The notes: generated from the sequence alone by a model not told the origin. 46,609 nt of DNA from Chloroflexota bacterium (GCA_028874175.1 JAPPLN010000081.1:1-46609); one strand, 5' to 3'. Positions 31,253 through 40,630 are shown, numbered from the stretch's first letter. Program-made: numbers and translations.

Positions 31253-32752
31253 TTAGAGCGGCTCGTTGAGCAGTTCGTCGATTCCTGGCGTGATCCGGTC
31301 CATGGCTTCCTGGACCGTCTCCTCCCCAAGAATCACGCCGTCCACCGCCGGCAGCACGAAGTCGTTGTTGATTTCGTCGTAGCGGACGGGGTGGAAGAAC
31401 ACCCGGTCGTAGCGCTCGACGGCCGCACGGTGGACCGCTGGGTCCTCCCATGGTGCCAGCGAATTAAGCCACACGGCCAGATCCTCGTGCGACTTTCGCG
31501 TCGGCGCGGTGAACCCGACCTTGTACATCTCGACGATGCCTTCGGTCGTCATGTACTTCAGCAGGTCCCAGGCCTCCTCGGGGTTGTTGCTGGCCCCATG
31601 GATGCCGTATGCGTTGGTGGCGTCGCGGTTGGTGTTGGTGCCGTTGGGCATCATGTACGGCGGCACGATACCCGCGTTGATGTCATCCGGAACCTTGGTG
31701 GTGGTCCATTTGGCGCCCCAGTAGGTCCGCAGGTTGCCGCTGAGGAACATGCCCTCGGCGCCGCCCGGGAACGCCCGCGAAAAGTCGCGCGAGGGGACCA
31801 GCTCATCTTTGATCAGGCGAGTGATGTACTCGAAGGCTTCCACCGAGCCCTGCTCGTTCAGGTGCGTGGCGGTGGCGTCCTCGTTCCAGACGCTGCCGTC
31901 AAATCCCCACACCCAGAGGTAGTAGATCTTGAGAGCTGCGGGTATCTCGCGGCCGCCCCACGTCTGGTTCTCGCCCTCGCCGGCGACGCCACGTTCCAGG
32001 ATGTCGGTGTGAACGTCGATCGTCCACTTGCCTTCCTTGTCCATTTCCCACAGGTCGCCGATGCCGAGCTCCGCAAGCGAGTCCCTGTTGTAGATCAGCA
32101 AGATTGGCGCGTGCTGCATGGGGATGGCGTAGAACTTGCCGTCGAGGTACTGGTGCTGGAGCAGCAAGCCTTCGTAGAAATCGCCGAGCGGAAACTCGCT
32201 GTCGTTGTTCCAGAAGTCATCCAATGGTTGCACTGCCCCGCGGGCCGCAAGCACGGAGTTTGTCTGCGGATGGACGTACACGATGTCCATGCTCTCGCCG
32301 CCGGCCAGCGCCGTCAGGTACTTGGTGACCGCGTCAGGGTGAGGCACGCCGTTGGCCTTTAGCGTGACGTGGGGGTTTTGGGCGGTATAGGCAGATGAAA
32401 TATTGTCCCAGGCCGGCTTGGTGTACTCGATCTGGTTGTACCAGGCAACCAACGTGACCGGCGGCCGCTGCGGAGCGACCTCAACAGTCACGATCTTCTG
32501 CACTTCGACCGGCACTTCCTTCTGAACCTCGACCGCCACTTGCTGCGTAACAATCTTCTCAACTACTTTCGTAACCGGGACTTGCTGAGTTACGACTTTC
32601 TCGACGATCTGAGTAACAACGCGGTCGACCGGAACCTCGACGATCTGCGTCTCGCCACAGGCCGCCAGCGCAATGGCGGCTCCCGTGCCGAGCGCCCCGG
32701 CCCCCGCCAGTTTCAGAAGCGAGCGCCTGCTTAGGTGTCTCTGTCGGTCCAT
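31253..32752 (-). CDS. ABC transporter solute-binding lipoprotein (carbohydrate type)
   Basis: ATG 32752 gives 499 residues. The N-terminus has a twin-arginine motif (HLSRRSLLKLAG) and lipobox LAAC (Cys about 32), followed by a Val/Lys/Gln repeat tether (IVEVPVDRVVTQIVEKVV..., about residues 36-88). The binding domain is family 1-like: PPVTLVAWYNQIEYTKPAWDN, then GESMDIVYVHPQTNSVLAARGAVQPLDDF and EAWDLLKYMTTEGIVEMY. It should capture sugar outside the membrane for the permeases at 30218 and 29281. It is the first gene of the minus-strand transport operon, with a candidate promoter at 32837-32866. Confidence 0.92.
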   Translation of the reverse strand: MDRQRHLSRRSLLKLAGAGALGTGAAIALAACGETQIVEVPVDRVVTQIVEKVVTQQVPVTKVVEKIVTQQVAVEVQKEVPVEVQKIVTVEVAPQRPPVTLVAWYNQIEYTKPAWDNISSAYTAQNPHVTLKANGVPHPDAVTKYLTALAGGESMDIVYVHPQTNSVLAARGAVQPLDDFWNNDSEFPLGDFYEGLLLQHQYLDGKFYAIPMQHAPILLIYNRDSLAELGIGDLWEMDKEGKWTIDVHTDILERGVAGEGENQTWGGREIPAALKIYYLWVWGFDGSVWNEDATATHLNEQGSVEAFEYITRLIKDELVPSRDFSRAFPGGAEGMFLSGNLRTYWGAKWTTTKVPDDINAGIVPPYMMPNGTNTNRDATNAYGIHGASNNPEEAWDLLKYMTTEGIVEMYKVGFTAPTRKSHEDLAVWLNSLAPWEDPAVHRAAVERYDRVFFHPVRYDEINNDFVLPAVDGVILGEETVQEAMDRITPGIDELLNEPL

Positions 32753-32836
32753 TGCTTCCTCCCTGCGCAACCGAGCCGCACGAAACCGATGATTCTGGGA
32801 CGAATTATCCCTGCACGAATCCTTCATCGGGACTGT

Positions 32837-32866
32837 TATCTATCACTCGGCAATACTCGGTGTCAA
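32837..32866 (-). promoter_or_regulatory. Candidate sigma-70 promoter of the transport operon
   Basis: On the minus strand: TTGACA (32866-32861), 18-bp spacer, TAGATA (32842-32837). The -35 is perfect and the -10 is weak. A transcript would start about 78 nt before ATG 32752. Resemblance only. Confidence 0.5.
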
Positions 32867-32974
32867 ACTTGGGCCTCCGACCGGATGAATACATACGGAA
32901 TCGGGCGCTTGGGCGGACCACTCTAGGATTGAGACGAGAGCCTGGAGTCGGCCGAGACCACGAAGGACCTGCCA

Positions 32975-33346
32975 ATGCTCCTGCGTTTGTTGCGATTTGT
33001 CGTTTTGGCCGCCACGGTTGCGTCCGGCCTGGTGCTGGTTGTGAAGCCGGAGAGCGTCAGCGGGTTTACCGGGCTGGCTCCGGATGCGGCGCGCGGTATC
33101 ACCGAGATCCGAGCCGCGATGGGCGGGGTATTTATTGCGCTGGGCGTGGCGCCGCTCGTACTTCGAAGGCCCGCAGAACGCGTGCTTGGTCTTGTCTACC
33201 TGGCGATCGCGGCCGTACGAGCGCCCTTCATGTTTGCGGACGGGTCCGCGGCGGAGCAGTCCAACTGGATCAGCCTGGCCTTTGAGGTCGCCGCCGCCGG
33301 GATCCTGCTGGCCGGGCGTTCGCGTGACCAGGCGGACAAGGGCTGA
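32975..33346 (+). CDS. DUF4345-like small membrane protein
   Basis: ATG 32975 with AAGGA upstream gives 123 residues. Four hydrophobic segments (about 4-22, 42-62, 70-88 and 97-113) indicate an integral membrane protein. The block ARGITEIRAAMGGVFIALGVAPLVLRR resembles the conserved segment of DUF4345 proteins. Function is unknown. It is 57 bp upstream of a DUF1295 gene and may be the first gene of the lipid-modification operon that follows. Confidence 0.7.
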   Translation: MLLRLLRFVVLAATVASGLVLVVKPESVSGFTGLAPDAARGITEIRAAMGGVFIALGVAPLVLRRPAERVLGLVYLAIAAVRAPFMFADGSAAEQSNWISLAFEVAAAGILLAGRSRDQADKG

Positions 33347-33403
33347 GCCCGTGACGCCCGACAGCCGCGAGAGGTCTCTCTGGCGGCACCCCGAGACCGA
33401 CAG

Positions 33404-34195
33404 ATGAGCGACATCTGGCTAGTGGGAGTGGCGGCGGCGGCCATTGCGGTGAGCATGACCCTGGTGTGGCTGCTCAGCCTGGCGCTGCGCAACGCGGGCA
33501 TCGTTGACGTGTTTTGGGGGCTGGGATTCACCATCCTGGCTGGCCTCGGGATCTGGCTGGGTTCGGGCGATCCCGGGCGAAGCGCGCTGACGCTGGTGCT
33601 GGTGGCGGTCTGGGGCGTGCGTCTGGCTGCACACATCGGATGGCGCAATCGGGGCAAGCCGGAGGACTTTCGATATCAGGAGTTCCGGCGGAATGCCGGT
33701 TCCGCGTTCTGGTGGCGCAGCTACTTCACAGTCTTCATGCTGCAAGGTGGCGTGATGTGGGTCGTGGCACTGCCGCTGATGGCGGCGTTGAGCTCACCGC
33801 AACCGCCCGCTGTGGGCACATGGGACGTGCTTGCTCTGGTGCTCTGGGTCACGGGCTTCGCCTTTGAAGCCGGGGGCGATCTGCAACTGGCGCGATTCAA
33901 GTCCGACCCGGCCAACCGCGGCCGGGTCCTCTCCAGCGGATTCTGGGGACTGACGCGCCACCCCAATTACTTCGGCGACGCAGTGATCTGGTGGGGCTTC
34001 GGCTGCCTGGGGCTGGCTGTGGGGGCCTGGTGGGCGCTGGTCAGCCCGATCGTCATGACGTTCCTGCTCTGGCGCGTCTCGGGAGTGGCGATGCTGGAGC
34101 GCACGATGGTTGACACCAAGCCCGGCTACCGCGAGTACCTGGAATCGACGCCGGCGTTCCTGCCGCGCATCCCGGGGCTGCGCCGTCGTGGCTGA
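33404..34195 (+). CDS. DUF1295 (steroid 5-alpha-reductase-like) membrane protein
   Basis: A 263-residue polytopic membrane protein. The family signature is near the C-terminus: SSGFWGLTRHPNYFGDAVIWWGF followed by ERTMVDTKPGYREYLESTPAFLPRIP, as in 5-alpha-reductase/isoprenylcysteine-methyltransferase-like DUF1295 proteins, which reduce or modify lipids. N-terminal helices include NAGIVDVFWGLGFTILAGLGIW. Its stop overlaps the GTG start of the CFA-like methyltransferase. Gene context with CFA-like, FAD-oxidase and DUF1365 genes points to fatty-acid modification. Confidence 0.88.
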   Translation: MSDIWLVGVAAAAIAVSMTLVWLLSLALRNAGIVDVFWGLGFTILAGLGIWLGSGDPGRSALTLVLVAVWGVRLAAHIGWRNRGKPEDFRYQEFRRNAGSAFWWRSYFTVFMLQGGVMWVVALPLMAALSSPQPPAVGTWDVLALVLWVTGFAFEAGGDLQLARFKSDPANRGRVLSSGFWGLTRHPNYFGDAVIWWGFGCLGLAVGAWWALVSPIVMTFLLWRVSGVAMLERTMVDTKPGYREYLESTPAFLPRIPGLRRRG

Positions 34196-35213
34196 CGACC
34201 AAGCCTGGTTCGAACGGCTGGCGGCCGGCGGGATGGTGCCCGACGGACTGCTACGTCGGGGCGTGCGGATCGCCCTGCGTCGCCGGCTGCGAGCGCTCAA
34301 ACGGGCTGACTCGCCGGATCGGCCGCCAGGGCTACGCGACGGTCCGGTCGCGATTGAGACCGAGGCCGCCAACCGGCAGCACTACGAAGTGCCAACGGCG
34401 TTTTTTCGCCTGGTCCTCGGTCCGCGGCTCAAATACAGCAGCGGGTACTGGCCAAATGGCAATTCGACGCTGGCCCAGGCCGAGGACGCGATGCTGGAGC
34501 TGACGGCGCGGCGTGCGCAGCTGGCCGACGGCCAGCGGGTGCTGGACCTTGGAAGCGGCTGGGGCGCGTTTTCCCTCTGGGCGGCCGAACGCTATCCGTC
34601 GGCGAGCTTCACGGCAATGAGCAACTCGTGCACGCAGCGAGAATTCATTGGGGCGAGGGCCGCCGAGCTCGGCCTGTCCAACATTGAAGTCGTGGCCGGG
34701 AACGCGGCGGCCCTGGAGCTGCCGGGTCGGTTCGACCGAATCGTCAGCGTTGAGATGCTTGAGCACGTGCGCAACCACGGTCCGTTGCTGGCGCAGTTGG
34801 CCGACGCGCTGGCGCCCGGCGGACGAATCTTTGTCCATGTCTTCAGCCATCGGCAACACGCCTACACGTTTGAGCCGGAGGATGGTTGGATGGCGCGCTG
34901 GTTTTTCAGCGGCGGCACCATGCCCAGCCTGGACTTGTTCGATGACTTCACACCGGCAGTGCGGACCGTAGACCGCCAGGTTGTCAGCGGGCGCCACTAT
35001 GCGCGGACTTTGCGGTGCTGGCTTCGAAATCTCGACCGGCAGCGCGACACCGTGCGCGAGATATTTCGCGGGGTCTATGGCGACAGCCTGGCCGACCTCT
35101 GGATTGCACGCTGGCGGCTGTTCTTTATCGCCTGCGAGGAACTCTTTGCCTATCGCGGCGGCCGCGAATGGGTGGTCGCACACCACTTGTTGGCGCCGGT
35201 CGGGCGGACCTAG
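34188..35213 (+). CDS. Cyclopropane-fatty-acid synthase-like SAM methyltransferase
   Basis: GTG 34188 overlaps the DUF1295 stop by 8 bp and gives 341 residues. It has the CFA-synthase layout: YEVPTAFFRLVLGPRLKYSSGYW before the methyltransferase core, SAM motif I VLDLGSGWGAFSLWA (about 118-131), then FTAMSNSCTQREFI, FDRIVSVEMLEHVRNHG and a GGRIFVHVFSHR strand. The substrate-interacting middle of CFA synthases is partly changed, and the family includes fatty-acid C-methylases that do not make cyclopropane rings. It should methylate unsaturated acyl chains at the membrane. Part of a five-gene lipid operon. Confidence 0.85.
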   Translation: MADDQAWFERLAAGGMVPDGLLRRGVRIALRRRLRALKRADSPDRPPGLRDGPVAIETEAANRQHYEVPTAFFRLVLGPRLKYSSGYWPNGNSTLAQAEDAMLELTARRAQLADGQRVLDLGSGWGAFSLWAAERYPSASFTAMSNSCTQREFIGARAAELGLSNIEVVAGNAAALELPGRFDRIVSVEMLEHVRNHGPLLAQLADALAPGGRIFVHVFSHRQHAYTFEPEDGWMARWFFSGGTMPSLDLFDDFTPAVRTVDRQVVSGRHYARTLRCWLRNLDRQRDTVREIFRGVYGDSLADLWIARWRLFFIACEELFAYRGGREWVVAHHLLAPVGRT

Positions 35214-35227
35214 AAGGGCTGGCCGGA

Positions 35228-36469
35228 ATGCATGTCGCCGTCATCGGAGCCGGAGTTTCAGGACTGGTTGCCGCGCGCGAGTTGGCGCCTCGTCACCAGG
35301 TCACGATCTTCGAAGCCGGCAGCACGCCTGGCGGCCACGCGCATACCGTGGACGTGGCGTGCGGTTCACGGACCTACGCCGTGGACACCGGTTTCGTGGT
35401 CTTCAATCACCGCACCTACCCGGAGTTGCGCCGCATTCTGGGCGAGTTGCGGGTTCCGACCCAACCGTCGGACATGAGCTTCTCGGTGCGGTGCGACAGG
35501 AGCGGGCTCGAATACAGCGGCGCATCGCTGAATAGCGTGTTTGCCCAGCGCCGAAACCTCGTGCGACCGGCATTCCTGCGCCTGCTGTTCGACTACCTCC
35601 GATTCAACCGGCTGGCGACGGGACTTCTTGGCCCGGGTGAACGCCGCACCCTGGGCGAGTACCTGAACGACGCCGGCTTCTCGCGCGTGTTCCGGGACCT
35701 CTACCTGGTGCCGATGGGCTCGGCGGTCTGGTCGGCCGATCCGTCCAGATTCAGTCGAATCCCGGTTCGCACCTTTGCTCGGTTCTTCTACAACCACGGG
35801 TTGCTGGGCATTTGGGGGAAGCCGCACTGGCTCTCGATCGTGGGCGGCGCACGACGGTACGTGGAAGCGCTGATTCGTCCGTTTCGCGACCGCATTCATG
35901 TGCGCGCACCCGTGGTCGGCGTTCGGCGGTCCGGCGATCACGCAACGGTTGCGGTTGCGGGGGCGGGCGAAGCGCGGTTCGACCATGTCGTCTTCGCGAC
36001 GCACAGCGACCAGGCACTGGGTGCGCTACGGGACCCCAGTCCGCAGGAACGCGACGTGCTGGGCGCCATCGAGTACCAGCCCAACGACGTTGCGCTGCAC
36101 ACCGACACCGACGTCCTGCCACATCGCCGACGCGCCTGGGCTTCGTGGAACTACCGCATTCCGCGGGACCACGCGGCCGGCGTGCCCGCCACGTACATCA
36201 TGAATCGACTGCAGCGCCTGGACGCGCCCCAGACGTATTGCGTCACGCTGAATCAGACTGACTGCATTGACGACGAGTCCGTCATCAAGCGTCTGAGGTA
36301 TCACCATCCCATCTTTAACCAGGCCGCCATCGACGCACAGGATCGCTGGGGCGAGATCAACGGCGCGCGCCGCACCTGGTATGCGGGCGCTTACTGGCGC
36401 TACGGCTTCCACGAGGACGGGGTGATCAGCGGACTGCGCGCGGCGCGGACGCTGCTCGCCAGCGCATGA
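35228..36469 (+). CDS. FAD-dependent amine-oxidase-like oxidoreductase (COG2907 type)
   Basis: ATG 35228 gives 413 residues. The FAD-binding Rossmann motif is at the very start ([18 protein letters not shown]), followed by [19 protein letters not shown] and the family signature [19 protein letters not shown]. Later segments are [12 protein letters not shown] and the C-terminal FAD-contact region [28 protein letters not shown]. Proteins of this type sit beside CFA-like and DUF1365 genes in many bacteria and are thought to desaturate or oxidise fatty acyl chains. The next gene starts in an ATGA overlap. The long in-frame extension to 35015 lies inside the methyltransferase gene and is rejected. 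Confidence 0.92.
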   Translation: MHVAVIGAGVSGLVAARELAPRHQVTIFEAGSTPGGHAHTVDVACGSRTYAVDTGFVVFNHRTYPELRRILGELRVPTQPSDMSFSVRCDRSGLEYSGASLNSVFAQRRNLVRPAFLRLLFDYLRFNRLATGLLGPGERRTLGEYLNDAGFSRVFRDLYLVPMGSAVWSADPSRFSRIPVRTFARFFYNHGLLGIWGKPHWLSIVGGARRYVEALIRPFRDRIHVRAPVVGVRRSGDHATVAVAGAGEARFDHVVFATHSDQALGALRDPSPQERDVLGAIEYQPNDVALHTDTDVLPHRRRAWASWNYRIPRDHAAGVPATYIMNRLQRLDAPQTYCVTLNQTDCIDDESVIKRLRYHHPIFNQAAIDAQDRWGEINGARRTWYAGAYWRYGFHEDGVISGLRAARTLLASA

Positions 36470-37218
36470 GCGGCTCGAGCGCCCTGTATACGGGATACGT
36501 CACCCACCACCGTCGCGAGCCGGCCACCCACGGATTCCGATTCAATCTCTTCATGGTCTATCTGGACCTGGCCGATTTGCCAGGTCTCTTCGACGGACTG
36601 CTGTTCTGGTCGGCGCGGCGTCCTGCGCTGGCGTGGTTCCGGCGTGCCGACCACTTCGGCGACCCGGGCACGACGCTCGATGACGCCGTGCGTTCGCGTG
36701 TCGCTGAAGTAACCGGCCGGCGGCCCGAGGGTCCAATCCGGCTGCTGACCCACCTGCGCTACTTCGGCTACGTGATGAATCCCATCAGCGTGTACTACTG
36801 CTTTACGCGCGATGAGTCCCGCGTGCAGGCGCAGGTGGTCGAGGTCACCAACACGCCCTGGGGCGAGCGGCATGTCTACGTGGTCGAGCCCGAGCCGGAC
36901 GCCAACGGTGAGCGGCTCAGGGCTGGTTTTGTGAAGGCGCTGCACGTATCGCCATTCATGCACATGGACCAGAGCTATCGGCTTGCGGCCACGGTTCCGG
37001 GTGAGCGGCTCGACGTAGCGATTGAGGTTGAGCGTGCAGGGACGCCGCTGTTCCAGGCCAATCTGGCGCTGCGCCGGCAGACGATCAGCGGGACGAATCT
37101 GGCATTGGCCCTGGCGCGATATCCGTTGCTCACCGCGCGTGTGACGGCGGCCATCTACTGGCATGCGCTGCGGCTGTGGCTGAAGCGGGTACCGTTCGTG
37201 CCGCATCCGGGGCACTGA
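36466..37218 (+). CDS. DUF1365 domain-containing protein
   Basis: A 250-residue protein in ATGA overlap with the FAD oxidoreductase. DUF1365 hallmarks are [30 protein letters not shown] at the start, [38 protein letters not shown] and [19 protein letters not shown]. Biochemical function is not established. It is the constant partner of the FAD oxidoreductase and CFA-like enzyme and probably handles the same lipid substrate. Last gene of the operon, with the alpha-fucosidase gene 73 bp further on. Confidence 0.93.
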   Translation: MSGSSALYTGYVTHHRREPATHGFRFNLFMVYLDLADLPGLFDGLLFWSARRPALAWFRRADHFGDPGTTLDDAVRSRVAEVTGRRPEGPIRLLTHLRYFGYVMNPISVYYCFTRDESRVQAQVVEVTNTPWGERHVYVVEPEPDANGERLRAGFVKALHVSPFMHMDQSYRLAATVPGERLDVAIEVERAGTPLFQANLALRRQTISGTNLALALARYPLLTARVTAAIYWHALRLWLKRVPFVPHPGH

Positions 37219-37291
37219 CGCGGGCCAAGCCGGGAGTTCGGTTCGTATGCTGGCGCGCCGTGCTTCAGCCGCCCAGGGTGACAGCCCCGCC

Positions 37292-38725
37292 ATGACGACC
37301 CGTTATGAACCGAACTGGCGCTCGTTGCGTCAGCACCAGACGCCCCGCTGGTTTACCGACGCCAAGTTCGGCATCTACACCCATTGGGGCATTTACTGCG
37401 TGCCCGCGTGGGGTCCTAATGCCACCTGGTACCCGTACCGGATGTATCGCGAGGGTGAGCCGCACTACGCGCATCACGTCAAGACCTACGGGCATCCCTC
37501 GAAGTTTGGGTACAAGGACTTCATTCCCGACTTCACCGGTGCGAATTTCGATGCCGACGCGTGGGCCGATCTGTTCAAGCGGGCCGGGGCGCAGTTTGCG
37601 GGGCCGGTGGCGGAGCATCACGACGGCTTTGCGCTCTGGGACAGCGCGCACACCGAGTGGAACGCGGCGCGGATGGGCCCGAAACGGGACGTGGTGGGCG
37701 AATTGGCGGAGGCCGTTCGGCGCCAGGGCATGCGCTACATGGTGGCCATGCACCACGCGGAGAACTGGTGGTTCTTTCCGCATTGGCGGTCGGATTTCGA
37801 CACGTCCGACCCGCGCTATGCCGGCCTCTACGGTGAGCCGCACAACCTGGACTTCCCGCTGCGGGACGTGGAGTGGGACGAGCAGGACAAGCCGAGCAGG
37901 GGGTTTCTGGATACCTGGAAGGCCAAGCTTGTCGAGGTGGTGGACAAGTACGAGCCGGACTACATCTGGTTCGACTTCGGCCTGAAGGCCGTGCACGAGC
38001 AATACAAGCAGGACTTCCTGGCCTACTACTACAACAGGGAGGCCGAGTGGGGCCGCGGGGTAGTGGTGACCTACAAGTGGGACAACCTGCCGCCGGGCGT
38101 GGGGGTGCTGGATATCGAGCTGGGCAAGATGCCCGATCAGGCCTACCACGAGTGGATTACCGACACCACGGTGGACGACGGCTCGGGTTGGGGCTATCTG
38201 CGCGAGACCACTTACAAGTCGGCCACCGAGCTCGTGCAGTACCTGGTGGACAACGTCAGCAAGAACGGCTTGATGCTGCTGAACGTGGGGCCGAAGCCCG
38301 ACGGGACGATTCCGGACGAGGCGGTCACGGCGCTGGAAGGTATTGGCGACTGGCTGCGTGTGAACGGCGAGGCGATTTACGGGACCACACCGTGGTGGAC
38401 CTATGGCGAAGGCCCGACCCAGATGTCGGTTTCAGGGGCCTTCAGCGACACCAGGGAGAAGCTGGCCTACCAGGGCAGCGACATCCGGTTCACGGTGAAG
38501 GGCAACGTGCTATATGCGATCTGCCTGGACTGGCCCGAGCCGACGTTCACGATCGAGTCGCTGAAGACGCTGTACCCGGGCGAGATTCGCTCAGTGGAGT
38601 TGCTGGGTAACGACGGCGAGCTGGCGTGGCGCATGACGGCCGAGGGGCTCGAGATCACGCGGCCGAAGCGGCGGCCGTGTGACAGTGCCTTCGCGTTCAA
38701 GATCACTCGCAACACGAGCATGTAG
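37292..38725 (+). CDS. Alpha-L-fucosidase, GH29 family
   Basis: ATG 37292 (AGGGTGA upstream) gives 477 residues; an in-frame ATG at 37247 is possible. GH29 landmarks are present: WFTDAKFGIYTHWGIYCVPAW near the N-terminus, AEHHDGFALWDSAHTEWN, the catalytic nucleophile segment EPDYIWFDFGLK (Asp about 228), and VDNVSKNGLMLLNVGPKPDGTIPDEA. A C-terminal beta-sandwich domain follows. It retains configuration while removing terminal L-fucose from glycans. No signal peptide is apparent, so the substrate is probably imported first. It converges on the acetyl-esterase-like gene. Confidence 0.95.
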   Translation: MTTRYEPNWRSLRQHQTPRWFTDAKFGIYTHWGIYCVPAWGPNATWYPYRMYREGEPHYAHHVKTYGHPSKFGYKDFIPDFTGANFDADAWADLFKRAGAQFAGPVAEHHDGFALWDSAHTEWNAARMGPKRDVVGELAEAVRRQGMRYMVAMHHAENWWFFPHWRSDFDTSDPRYAGLYGEPHNLDFPLRDVEWDEQDKPSRGFLDTWKAKLVEVVDKYEPDYIWFDFGLKAVHEQYKQDFLAYYYNREAEWGRGVVVTYKWDNLPPGVGVLDIELGKMPDQAYHEWITDTTVDDGSGWGYLRETTYKSATELVQYLVDNVSKNGLMLLNVGPKPDGTIPDEAVTALEGIGDWLRVNGEAIYGTTPWWTYGEGPTQMSVSGAFSDTREKLAYQGSDIRFTVKGNVLYAICLDWPEPTFTIESLKTLYPGEIRSVELLGNDGELAWRMTAEGLEITRPKRRPCDSAFAFKITRNTSM

Positions 38726-38747
38726 CCGACGGCTCTCGGATTCGGTG

Positions 38748-39719
38748 TCATTCCCGGTCGTGTAGCCAGCGCCAGGCCCAGCGGACTTTGGCGTCGCGGT
38801 GGGTTGAGGTGCTGGAGTGGTCGAGGAAGGGGTAAACGTCGATCTCGCGCGGTTCGCAGGTCAGCCGGTTGTACGCGCCAAAGACGGTGGACGGTGGGCA
38901 GATGTCGTCCCATAGGCCAACGCTGACCAGGGTGGGGCAGCGAATGCGGGGCGCCAGGTTGACCACGTCGAAGTAGCTGAGGGTGCGGAAGGCTTCGTCG
39001 TAGCGATCGGGATAGGCGCGGCAGTAGGCGCCGATTTCGCCGTAGATGGTTTGCACCAGGCCGGCCGGTCCGGCGATCTGGGCGGCGCGCGGGAAGTCGC
39101 AAAGGTAGGGGACTTCGGCCATCGCCAGCGCGACGCTGGGCTCGAGCGCGGCCGTGGCCAGGGTGAGGCCGCCGCCCTGGCTGATCCCCGTGCAGCCGAC
39201 GCGGTCGGCGCGCACGCGGGGATGTGACTGCACGAAACGGACCGCCCGCACGCAGTCCACGTAGACCCGGCGGTAGTAGTAGGTGTCGGGCGACTGAATG
39301 CCCTGGGTCATCCAGCCGAGGGCGTGGCCGCGAGGGTCGGCTTCGGGGTCGGTGCTGAAGCCGGTCTGGCCGCGAATGTCGATCGCGAAGACGACGAAAC
39401 CCTGGAGCGCCCAGGCGGCGGCGTCGAAGATGGCGGCGCGGTTGCCGGTGTAGCCGTGGAAGATGACGATGCCGGGAAGTTCGGCAGCGCCGTCAGGGAC
39501 CAGCAGCGAGCCGGCCACGCGGCCCTGGCCGTAGCCGGCAATTGTGACGTCCTGGACAGTTAGTCCTTCGACCGGGTAATCGACCGGCGTGATGTCTTCG
39601 TCGTACGGGTGTTGCTGCTCAGCCAGGGTTTGGGTCCAGAAGTCGTCCAGGTCGTCCGGCGCGGTTGCCGGCGGGACGTACGTGCGGAGCTCTTCGATCG
39701 GCCAGTCAATGCTTGGCAT
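38748..39719 (-). CDS. Acetyl xylan esterase / cephalosporin C deacetylase family hydrolase
   Basis: A 323-residue alpha/beta hydrolase of the AXE1 family. The nucleophile elbow GCTGISQGGGLTLA places Ser at about 180. The oxyanion strand GIVIFHGYTGNRA and the family motif DIRGQTGFSTDP precede it. The acid residue lies in VSVGLWDDICPPSTVFGAYN, and the catalytic His is in the FLDHSSTSTH segment. It would remove acetyl groups from sugars. It is cytoplasmic by sequence, convergent with the fucosidase gene and next to a DUF1801 gene. Confidence 0.93.
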   Translation of the reverse strand: MPSIDWPIEELRTYVPPATAPDDLDDFWTQTLAEQQHPYDEDITPVDYPVEGLTVQDVTIAGYGQGRVAGSLLVPDGAAELPGIVIFHGYTGNRAAIFDAAAWALQGFVVFAIDIRGQTGFSTDPEADPRGHALGWMTQGIQSPDTYYYRRVYVDCVRAVRFVQSHPRVRADRVGCTGISQGGGLTLATAALEPSVALAMAEVPYLCDFPRAAQIAGPAGLVQTIYGEIGAYCRAYPDRYDEAFRTLSYFDVVNLAPRIRCPTLVSVGLWDDICPPSTVFGAYNRLTCEPREIDVYPFLDHSSTSTHRDAKVRWAWRWLHDRE

Positions 39720-39752
39720 CAGACTTCATCCCCTCTGTTCGGAACCTCGCGG

Positions 39753-40196
39753 CTATCCGTGGGCGGCTTCGTGTTGGGCGATCAGTTGCTCGGGGGTTAT
39801 GCGGGCGACGACCTCGCCGATCAGGTCCAGCGCGGCGGCCTCGGCCCTGGGGAAGCGGACGCAGGACTTGCCCATGTTGAGCCGTTTGCCGCTCTGCTTG
39901 TAGGCGTCGACGAACCACTCGGTGAGTTCGGGATCGGCGTATAGCCCGTGCAGGTAGACCGAGATGTGCCGTTTCTGGGCCGCCAGCGCGGCCACGCCCA
40001 GAGCCTGCCCGTTGTAGGTGTCGGGAAACCGCTCGAGCGGGATGGCGTAGCCGATCATGCCGTACTGCATGCACTCCTCGAAGCCGTCCGGCAGGTTGGC
40101 CAGGATGACCTCGCGGACCTGCTGGATGTCGTCCCGCCGGTTCTCGGGGAGTTCGGCCAGGTATTCCTCCACCGTGGCTGCTTTGCTGGAAACCAT
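39753..40196 (-). CDS. DUF1801 domain-containing protein
   Basis: A 147-residue protein with the DUF1801 pattern: TVEEYLAELPENRRDDIQQVREVI, ECMQYGMIGYAIP, AAQKRHISVYLHGLY and GKSCVRFPRAE. These are YdhG/frataxin-like small domains of uncertain role. It is 33 bp upstream of the esterase gene in the same direction. The second copy of the palindromic element lies about 112 bp upstream of its ATG. Confidence 0.9.
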   Translation of the reverse strand: MVSSKAATVEEYLAELPENRRDDIQQVREVILANLPDGFEECMQYGMIGYAIPLERFPDTYNGQALGVAALAAQKRHISVYLHGLYADPELTEWFVDAYKQSGKRLNMGKSCVRFPRAEAAALDLIGEVVARITPEQLIAQHEAAHG

Positions 40197-40308
40197 CTGT
40201 CATCGTTTTCCGGTTGTGGGTCGCTCTAAGTTTCGAGGGGCGCACAGCGGCAGCGCAACCGGCGGTCGCGGGGATCGGACGAGGCTGGGGGGCGGGTGGC
40301 GGGGGCGT

Positions 40309-40386
40309 GAAATGGGGCGCCTTCGTGCGCGTAAGAGTTTTTTCCAAAAAACTCTTGAGGCTGCGCGGGGTGCATTTTGGCGGGGT
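40309..40386 (-). repeat. Palindromic element, copy 2
   Basis: The core 40333-40356 has the same perfect 11-nt arms (AAGAGTTTTTT / AAAAAACTCTT) as the copy at 233-256. On the minus strand the central dinucleotide is GG instead of AG. Flanking similarity extends about 25-30 bp on each side (CCAAAA, CCCCG, CCTC before; CGCG-like and CCCCATTTC after). It lies upstream of the DUF1801 gene and has the same orientation as that gene, as copy 1 does for the gene at 355. Confidence 0.6.
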
Positions 40387-40630
40387 TCTGGGGTCTGTGG
40401 GGGCCGGGGTGGAGCGCGGGCGGCGTGGGGAGGGCAGGTGGTTGGGTGGGGAGATTCTTGGCCGGGCCTGGAGAGGGTGGGTGGTGTGCGGTTCGGGAGT
40501 CGAGGCGGACAGGGCGCGATGAAGCGAGCGGAGCACGCTTGCGGGGTGGGGAAAAGCCGGTCGTTGGTGGCAGCGAGGGGACGGCTGTGGGGTGCGTGGC
40601 GGAGGCAGGGGAGGGACTCCGGAAGAAGGG

